64,000 nucleotides of DNA. It comes from B1SED10-225 sp964501415 (GTDB lineage: Bacteria > Bacillota_I > Bacilli_A > Izemoplasmatales > Izemoplasmataceae). Below the pieces are notes generated by a model. It ran no database searches. It was not told the DNA's origin and saw only the letters and a program-made list of their open reading frames with translations. The position numbers and the translations under genes were made by a program. The stretch is from positions 1 through 64,000 of the forward strand of contig CAZCSL010000006.1 of NCBI GenBank assembly GCA_964501415.1, written 5' to 3'. Below are positions 58,448-64,000 of this stretch, piece after piece (the first letter of the stretch is position 1; every line of letters starts with the position of its first letter).

Positions 58448-59638
58448 CTAATTAGATACTTCAGCTACAACGCCAGCGCCTACAGTTCTACCGCCTTCAC
58501 GGATAGAGAACTTCGTTCCTTGTTCTAAGGCAATTGGGTAAATAAGTTCAACGTTCATTTCAACGTTATCGCCTGGCATAACCATTTCCACGCCTTCAGG
58601 CAATTCGATTACGCCTGTAACATCGGTCGTACGGAAATAGAATTGTGGTCTGTAGTTTGAGAAGAATGGGGTATGACGTCCACCTTCTTCTTTAGAAAGC
58701 ACGTATACTTCACCTTTAAATTTCGTATGAGGTGTAACGCTTCCTGGCTTAGCCAATACTTGTCCACGTTGAATATCATCACGAGTTACACCGCGAAGCA
58801 ATGCGCCAATGTTGTCGCCTGCTTGTGCATCATCAAGCAACTTACGGAACATTTCAACACCGGTAACAACCGTTTTACGTGTTGGTTTAATACCAACGAT
58901 TTCAACTTCGTCTTGTACTTTAACTTTACCGCGGTCAACACGACCCGTAGCAACGGTTCCACGACCAGTGATGCTGAATACGTCCTCAACAGGCATCAAG
59001 AAAGGCTTGTCTGTTTCACGAACAGGGTCGTCGATATATTCATCGACAGCTTCCATAAGTTCGATAATTTTATCTTCGTGTTCTTTGTCGCCATCAAGCG
59101 CTTTTAATGCAGAACCCATAATAACGGGTACATCGTCGCCTGGGAAGTCATATTCGCTTAAGAGCTCGCGTACTTCCATTTCAACAAGTTCTAGTAATTC
59201 TTCATCATCAACCATATCGGTTTTATTCAAGAATACAACAATCTTAGGCACACCTACCTGGCGGCTCAATAAGATATGTTCACGCGTTTGTGGCATAGGA
59301 CCATCTGCGGCGCTAACCACTAAGATTGATCCATCCATTTGGGCCGCACCTGTAATCATGTTTTTAACATAGTCAGCGTGGCCTGGGCAGTCAACGTGCG
59401 CATAGTGACGGTTGTCTGTTGCATACTCAATGTGCGCTGTATTGATGGTGATGCCTCTTTCTTTTTCTTCTGGTGCATTGTCAATTGAAGCATAGTCTGA
59501 AGCTGCTGTGTCACCGATGCCTCTACGGTTTAAAACGGTCGCAATCGCAGCTGTTAAAGTTGTTTTCCCGTGGTCTACGTGTCCGATAGTTCCAATATTG
59601 ACATGTGTTCCTTTACGTTCAAATTTTTGTTTTCCCAT
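58448..59638 (-). CDS. tuf: elongation factor Tu
   Basis: Delivers aminoacyl-tRNA to the ribosome. G1 GHVDHGKTTLTA, switch region RGITINTAHIEY, DCPGHADYVKNM and NKTDMVDD; domains II and III complete. 396 aa. Own promoter upstream (TTGCAT-17-TAAAAT) and AAGGAGG before the ATG. Last gene of the str cluster. Confidence 0.98.
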   Translation of the reverse strand: MGKQKFERKGTHVNIGTIGHVDHGKTTLTAAIATVLNRRGIGDTAASDYASIDNAPEEKERGITINTAHIEYATDNRHYAHVDCPGHADYVKNMITGAAQMDGSILVVSAADGPMPQTREHILLSRQVGVPKIVVFLNKTDMVDDEELLELVEMEVRELLSEYDFPGDDVPVIMGSALKALDGDKEHEDKIIELMEAVDEYIDDPVRETDKPFLMPVEDVFSITGRGTVATGRVDRGKVKVQDEVEIVGIKPTRKTVVTGVEMFRKLLDDAQAGDNIGALLRGVTRDDIQRGQVLAKPGSVTPHTKFKGEVYVLSKEEGGRHTPFFSNYRPQFYFRTTDVTGVIELPEGVEMVMPGDNVEMNVELIYPIALEQGTKFSIREGGRTVGAGVVAEVSN

Positions 59639-59678
59639 TTCGTTATTTCCTCCTTAATTGGTCTTGGATAACATAGAT

Positions 59679-59707
59679 ATTTTATCGCATTATAAATTAT
59701 AATGCAA
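59679..59707 (-). promoter_or_regulatory. tuf promoter with palindromic spacer
   Basis: TTGCAT (59702-59707), a 17-bp spacer and TAAAAT (59679-59684) on the minus strand. The spacer holds the arms of a GCATTATAA/TTATAATGC inverted repeat, which also contains a TATAAT. Confidence 0.55.
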
Positions 59708-59717
59708 GTACATTCAT

Positions 59718-61790
59718 TTAGCCGTTTCTTTTTTTGATAATTTCTTCTGAAATAGATTTTGGTGCAGGGTCATAGTGAGAAAATTGCATAGTGTAATTCC
59801 CTCGCCCTTGCGTGTTGGATCTTAAGGATGTGGCATAACCAAACATCTCAGATAGTGGTACTTTGGCATTGATTTGATGCGCATTTCCCCTTTGTTGTTG
59901 GTTTTCCACCTTACCTCTTCTTGAGGTGATATCACCGATTACATTGCCCATGTAGTCATCGGGTGCAATAACATCCACATTCATGATAGGCTCTAACAAG
60001 ATTGGTTGACATTTGTCTTTAGCCGCGCGCACCGCATAGGATGCTGCTACTTTAAAGGCCATTTCATTAGAGTCGACATCGTGGTAAGAACCATCATAAA
60101 GGGTCGCTTTAACATTGATGATAGGATAGCCTGCCACAACCCCATTTTCTAGTGATTCTTTTAATCCGGCTTCAACTGCTGGAATATATTCGCGAGGAAC
60201 TGAACCCCCAACGATTTTATCCACAAACTCAAAGCCTTGATTTTCGTTGGGTTCAAATTTAACCCAAACGTGACCATATTGACCACGACCACCAGATTGG
60301 CGAACAAACTTTCCTTCGATTTCTGAGTCTTTAGTAAAGGTTTCTCTGTAAGATACTTGAGGTGCACCTACATTAGCTTCGACCTTGAACTCGCGTTTCA
60401 TTCTATCTACGATGATATCGAGATGCAACTCACCCATCCCCGCAATAATGGTCTGGCCCGTTTCATCATCGGTATAAGTTCTGAAAGTGGGGTCTTCTTC
60501 TGCCAGTTTTTGCAAGGCGGTGCCCATTTTATCCTGATCGGCTTTCGATTTAGGCTCAATGGCTACACTAATAACCGGTTCAGGAAAGTTCATACGTTCT
60601 AAAATGATGGGATGTTTTTCTTCGGCTAACGTATCACCAGTCGCCGTATTCTTAAGCCCGATTGCTGCTGCGATATCGCCAGAATAGACTTTATTAATCT
60701 CTTCTCTGTGGTTCGCATGCATCTGCAAGATACGTCCAATCCGCTCTTTGTTGCCTTTGGTCGTATTGATAATGTACGATCCTTTTTCAAGCGTGCCTGA
60801 GTAGACGCGGAAATAAGTTAAACGTCCTACATAAGGGTCTGTCGCAACTTTAAATGCTAAAGCAGCAAATTTCCCTTCATCATTGATAGTGACTTTTACC
60901 TCTTCTTCAGTATCTTTCATGATACCGCGAATCTTAACGACATCGGTGGGTGAAGGCAAATAGTCAATGACGCCATCCAGCATGAGTTTAACGCCTTTGT
61001 TTTTAAAGGCACTACCGCATAAGACAGGGAAGAAATCTACCTCTAATGTCGCTTTGCGGATAACTTTTTTGAGTAACTCGACCTCAACGTCTTCACCTTC
61101 TAAGTAAGCCATCATCAAGTCTTCGTCAAAGTCCGCTAACTCTTCGATCAACTCACTGCGTTTTGCTTCAGTGAGTTCAAGTAAGTAATCTGGAATATCG
61201 ATCTCTTTGGCTTCTTCATTAACGCCACCATCAAAATGATAGGCTTTCATCTCAATTAAATCTATGATGCCCTCAAAATCGCTCTCAGCGCCTATAGGCC
61301 ACTGAATCGCGGCGGCTTTGACGCCTAAACGGTCTTTGATGCTGCTAACGCTATATTCAAAATCTGCGCCGATTTTATCCATCTTGTTCACAAATACGAT
61401 TCTAGGAACCATATATTCGGTTGCTTGACGCCAAACAGTCTCTGTTTGAGGCTCTACACCGGCTTGTGCATCCAAGACAGCTACTGCGCCGTCGAGTACA
61501 CGCAAGGAGCGTGATACCTCAACGGTAAAATCAACATGTCCTGGGGTGTCGATGATATTAACGCGATGATCTTTCCAAAATGCCGTTGTCGCTGCAGATG
61601 TGATGGTAATCCCACGTTCTTGTTCTTGGGCCATCCAATCCATTTGTGAAGCACCATCATGGGTTTCGCCCATTTTGTGAATTCTACCGGTATGATACAA
61701 CACACGTTCAGTTGTGGTTGTCTTACCCGCGTCAATATGGGCCATTATGCCTATGTTTCGTGTTAGTTGTAAGCTGTATTTACGTGCCAT
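59718..61790 (-). CDS. fusA: elongation factor G
   Basis: Translocase on the ribosome and, with RRF, ribosome recycler. G1 AHIDAGKTTTTERVLYH, switch MDWMAQEQERGITI, DTPGHVDFT, NKMDKIGAD; domains II to V complete, ending near KRNG. 690 aa, typical. 15 nt after rpsG. Confidence 0.98.
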   Translation of the reverse strand: MARKYSLQLTRNIGIMAHIDAGKTTTTERVLYHTGRIHKMGETHDGASQMDWMAQEQERGITITSAATTAFWKDHRVNIIDTPGHVDFTVEVSRSLRVLDGAVAVLDAQAGVEPQTETVWRQATEYMVPRIVFVNKMDKIGADFEYSVSSIKDRLGVKAAAIQWPIGAESDFEGIIDLIEMKAYHFDGGVNEEAKEIDIPDYLLELTEAKRSELIEELADFDEDLMMAYLEGEDVEVELLKKVIRKATLEVDFFPVLCGSAFKNKGVKLMLDGVIDYLPSPTDVVKIRGIMKDTEEEVKVTINDEGKFAALAFKVATDPYVGRLTYFRVYSGTLEKGSYIINTTKGNKERIGRILQMHANHREEINKVYSGDIAAAIGLKNTATGDTLAEEKHPIILERMNFPEPVISVAIEPKSKADQDKMGTALQKLAEEDPTFRTYTDDETGQTIIAGMGELHLDIIVDRMKREFKVEANVGAPQVSYRETFTKDSEIEGKFVRQSGGRGQYGHVWVKFEPNENQGFEFVDKIVGGSVPREYIPAVEAGLKESLENGVVAGYPIINVKATLYDGSYHDVDSNEMAFKVAASYAVRAAKDKCQPILLEPIMNVDVIAPDDYMGNVIGDITSRRGKVENQQQRGNAHQINAKVPLSEMFGYATSLRSNTQGRGNYTMQFSHYDPAPKSISEEIIKKRNG

Positions 61791-61805
61791 AATGTGTACT
61801 CCTTT

Positions 61806-62276
61806 CTACCAGCGATAATGCGCAAATGCTTTATTCGCATCAGCCATTCTGTGCATATCCTCACGTTTTTTAACGGCTTGTCCAGTATTATTTGCCGCAT
61901 CTACAATCTCTTTTGCTAATCTTTCATCCATGGTTCTTTCGTTGCGTAAGCGTGCATACAAGGTCAACCAACGCAGACCTAATGTATAGCGTCTTTCTTC
62001 ACGAACCTCCATGGGAACTTGATAGTTTTGACCCCCAATACGTCTAGCGCGCACTTCAAATGTAGGCATAATGTTGTTGAGCGCTTCTTCAAAGACTTCT
62101 TTGGGTGGCTTGTTGGTAATTTCCTCAACCCGGTTAAATGCGTTGTATATAATTTTTTGTGCTGTGGTTTTTTTACCATCGTTCATAATATTATTAATCA
62201 GTTTGGTAATCAATTTCGAATTATAAATTGGGTCAGGTAAAACATCTCTTTTGGCTATGTGTCCTTTACGAGGCAT
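61806..62276 (-). CDS. rpsG: ribosomal protein S7
   Basis: 156-aa organizer of the 30S head. MPRKGHIAKRDVLPDPIYNS, the beta hairpin IMPTFEVRARRIGGQNYQVP and GLRWLTLYARLRNERTM are typical. S7 represses the str operon in other bacteria. Between rpsL (35 nt) and fusA. Confidence 0.97.
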   Translation of the reverse strand: MPRKGHIAKRDVLPDPIYNSKLITKLINNIMNDGKKTTAQKIIYNAFNRVEEITNKPPKEVFEEALNNIMPTFEVRARRIGGQNYQVPMEVREERRYTLGLRWLTLYARLRNERTMDERLAKEIVDAANNTGQAVKKREDMHRMADANKAFAHYRW

Positions 62277-62311
62277 AAACGATTCCTCCTTTCATAAGCT
62301 TTAGTTTATCT

Positions 62312-62728
62312 CTATAAAGCACCGTCTTTTTTCGTACCGTATTTCGAACGGCCTTGTTTACGATCAATAACGCCTCCGGTATCTAGTGTACCGCGAACGA
62401 TATGATAGCGAACACCCGGAAGGTCTTTAACACGACCACCGCGTATTAGTACCACACTATGTTCTTGTAGTTTGTGGCCAATACCGGGAATATACGCTGT
62501 AACCTCAACGCCGTTAGTCAAACGAACACGAGCATACTTACGTAAAGCTGAGTTAGGTTTTTTCGGTGTCAAAGTCGCAACACGGGTACAAACACCACGT
62601 TTTTGTGGGCTTGGCAGGTGTGTATACGCTCTATTTAAAGAGTTATAATTAATAGAAAGCGCTGGAGACTTTGTTTTTTTCTTACGCGTTACACGTCCTT
62701 TGCGAACTAACTGATTAATGGTTGGCAT
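62312..62728 (-). CDS. rpsL: ribosomal protein S12
   Basis: 138 aa decoding-center protein. It has the TLTPKKPNSALRKYARVRLT and GGRVKDLPGVRYHIVRG blocks; the lysines at streptomycin-resistance sites are wild type. It has the ~14-residue insert after residue 25 (NYNSLNRAYTHLPS) that Bacillus S12 also has. First gene of the str cluster, behind a leader with a terminator-like hairpin. Confidence 0.97.
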   Translation of the reverse strand: MPTINQLVRKGRVTRKKKTKSPALSINYNSLNRAYTHLPSPQKRGVCTRVATLTPKKPNSALRKYARVRLTNGVEVTAYIPGIGHKLQEHSVVLIRGGRVKDLPGVRYHIVRGTLDTGGVIDRKQGRSKYGTKKDGAL

Positions 62729-62784
62729 AATATTCCTCCTTTCTCTCGTTATGAAACAACTTATCCAAGTGTGTCATTTTTCTC

Positions 62785-62815
62785 AAAAAAATAGGGGTTT
62801 AGTTGTAAACCCTAT
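62785..62815 (-). terminator. terminator-like attenuator in the str leader
   Basis: ATAGGGTTTA-CAAC-TAAACCCCTAT followed by T7 on the minus strand, about 20 nt after the predicted start and about 55 nt before rpsL. It may make expression of rpsL-rpsG-fusA conditional; the trigger is unknown. Confidence 0.7.
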
Positions 62816-62840
62816 GATGCATGTCGACTTTCGCGTAGTA

Positions 62841-62869
62841 ATTATACACTACTATACCAGGTGTGTCAA
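62841..62869 (-). promoter_or_regulatory. promoter of the str operon
   Basis: TTGACA (62864-62869), a 17-bp spacer and TATAAT (62841-62846) on the minus strand: perfect consensus, between the rpoC terminator and rpsL. Confidence 0.88.
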
Positions 62870-62888
62870 CACCTTGTGATGTTTTTTA

Positions 62889-62924
62889 AAAAGCGCTCGG
62901 ATAAAGGGCTTATCCGAGCACTTA
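62889..62924 (-). terminator. terminator after rpoC
   Basis: GTGCTCGGATAAG and TTTATCCGAGCGC pair around a short loop, followed by a T-rich run on the minus strand, just past the rpoC stop codon. Confidence 0.85.
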
Positions 62925-62929
62925 TAATA

Positions 62930-64000
62930 CTATTCATCACGGAATTTTTCAACGAACTCCGTATAATCATGTTCTTCTTCTTCGTGCACATATTCTTCGT
63001 CGATGACGCTATCTTCACTTTCGATGAGATCTTCAATTTCCGGTTCGGGTTTTTCATAGTCAAATCGAGTGTGTTTCAGTATACCCGTCCCTGCAGGAAT
63101 GCGTCCACCGATAATCACGTTTTCCTTAAGACCAACCAAATCATCGGTCTTGCCACGTATAGCGGCATCGGTAAGGACACGTGTGGTCTCTTGGAAACTA
63201 GCGGCGCTCAAGAAAGATTCGCTGCGTAATGAAGCTCTGGTGATACCGAGCAACAATGGTTTTGCAACCGCAGGACGCTTTCTTTCGGTAATAGCGTTTA
63301 GGTTGGCTTGTTTAAACTCTCTTAGTGAGACAGCCGCACCCGGTAATAACTCTGTTTCACCTTCAATGATAACTTTTAATTTACGCATCATTTGGTGAAT
63401 GATGATTTCAATATGTTTATCAGATATCTCTACACCTTGAGAACGATATACTTTTTGAACTTCTTTTAAAATGTATTTTTGAACGGTCTCGGCATCGGTA
63501 ACTTTTAAGAGTTGTTTAGGATCAATCGAACCTTCTGTAATTTTTTCTCCAGCTTGAACCGTTTGACCTTCTTCAACCAACAACGTAACGTTGGAGTCCG
63601 TTTCATATTCTTTCGTATCTTCACCGTTGGATACATAAACTTTATACCGTTCATCAATTTGTTCAATCTGCTCAATATTACCATCAATTTCGCTAATGAT
63701 AGCTAAACCTTTAGGCTTGCGGGCTTCAAAAAGCTCTTGAATCCTTGGTAAACCTTGGGTAATATCCGCCCCAGCTACACCGCCGGTATGGAAGGTTCTC
63801 ATGGTTAACTGTGTACCAGGTTCACCAATAGATTGTGCCGCAATGATACCTACCGCTTCACCGACTTCAACTTCGCCACCTGTGGCTAAGTTTTGTCCAT
63901 AACATTTCGTACAAACACCTTGCTGAGCGCTACAGGTCAAGACCGTGCGAATCCGGACCTCATCAATGCCAGCTTCTATAATACTTTGAACCCGCTCGGC
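62930..64000 (-). CDS. rpoC: RNA polymerase beta' subunit, C-terminal part
   Basis: The reading frame is open to the right edge, so this is the last ~356 residues of a ~1200-residue subunit. Visible are the zinc-cluster region CSAQQGVCTKCYGQ (about 21-40 here), EAVGIIAAQSIGEPGTQLTMRTFHTGG (bridge helix and trigger-loop region), and ASFQETTRVLTDAAIRGKTD. It ends in an acidic tail rich in Glu/Asp. rpoC followed by rpsL is standard. Confidence 0.96.
   Translation of the reverse strand, partial: AERVQSIIEAGIDEVRIRTVLTCSAQQGVCTKCYGQNLATGGEVEVGEAVGIIAAQSIGEPGTQLTMRTFHTGGVAGADITQGLPRIQELFEARKPKGLAIISEIDGNIEQIEQIDERYKVYVSNGEDTKEYETDSNVTLLVEEGQTVQAGEKITEGSIDPKQLLKVTDAETVQKYILKEVQKVYRSQGVEISDKHIEIIIHQMMRKLKVIIEGETELLPGAAVSLREFKQANLNAITERKRPAVAKPLLLGITRASLRSESFLSAASFQETTRVLTDAAIRGKTDDLVGLKENVIIGGRIPAGTGILKHTRFDYEKPEPEIEDLIESEDSVIDEEYVHEEEEHDYTEFVEKFRDE

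Noticed and set aside
58809..59372. 187-aa open frame antisense to tuf
   Set aside because: It is the opposite-strand shadow of a highly biased tuf gene. It has no ribosome-binding site and its product is Ser/Thr/Ile-rich in the pattern expected from the complement of tuf codons.
62861..63229. 122-aa plus-strand frame opposite the rpoC end
   Set aside because: Phe-rich shadow of the acidic rpoC tail, without a ribosome-binding site, crossing the rpoC terminator.

Overview
The window is a compact, A+T-rich bacterial chromosome segment of the low-GC Gram-positive type, and almost every gene lies on the minus strand. Gene order is classically Firmicute: rpsB-tsf-pyrH-frr-uppS-cdsA-dxr-rseP-proS, ftsY-ylxM-ffh, rpsF-ssb-rpsR, and rpoC-rpsL-rpsG-fusA-tuf. 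S12 carries the Firmicute-type insert. The standard code is used: TGA is a stop and Trp is TGG. The window holds no cell-wall or sporulation genes apart from uppS. It does have a GdpP-L9 gene fusion, an S2 with a long Lys/Glu tail, a membrane-less FtsK/SftA, a MEP-pathway gene and full fatty-acid synthesis. This points to a Mollicutes-related lineage that kept more metabolism than mycoplasmas (Acholeplasma/Izemoplasma/Haloplasma-like). That placement is inference and would need the 16S gene, of which only the first ~43 nt are here.

Layout. 1-515: 5' end of a leftward 16S rRNA gene with three tandem promoters. 516-9.65 kb: translation, isoprenoid, phospholipid and envelope-protease genes from proS to rpsB. 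9.65-12.04 kb: a cobalamin-riboswitch-controlled locus with two DUF4430 (transcobalamin-like) proteins, one of them a lipoprotein with an alpha-toroid domain, and an ECF S-component. 12.1-14.9 kb: dUTPase and a polar amino-acid ABC transporter. 14.9-23.2 kb: an acpP-acc-fab operon with a FabT-like palindrome at its promoter. 23.4-31.6 kb: birA, then an rpiB-atpZIBEFHAGDC operon whose c subunit carries the Na+-binding signature. 31.6-37.6 kb: tsaC, rnhB, rbgA, lepB, sftA, a thioredoxin-like protein and an anchored unknown. 37.7-45.6 kb: a HAD phosphatase, the SRP operon preceded by a candidate structured RNA, topA, prmC and prfA. 45.8-49.6 kb: dnaB and gdpP fused in frame to rplI. 49.7-50.4 kb: a preQ1 riboswitch and a queuosine-precursor transporter. 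50.4-58.4 kb: a small unknown gene, rpsR-ssb-rpsF, a hydrolase, cinA, a membrane protein, ychF, a nitroreductase, an HtrA lipoprotein and tatD. 58.4-64 kb: the str operon and the 3' part of rpoC.

The genes fit together as a growth core: ribosome and SRP biogenesis, membrane lipid synthesis (acetyl-CoA carboxylase plus FASII feeding CdsA), and a rotary ATP synthase. The accessory functions are nutrient salvage (B12, queuosine precursor, amino acids). The strongest candidates for something under-described are (1) the riboswitch-controlled transcobalamin-like B12 capture locus, (2) the GdpP-L9 reading frame with a full ribosome-binding site at the internal L9 start, (3) the multi-hairpin RNA between topA and ftsY, and (4) the S2-Rho_N fusion.
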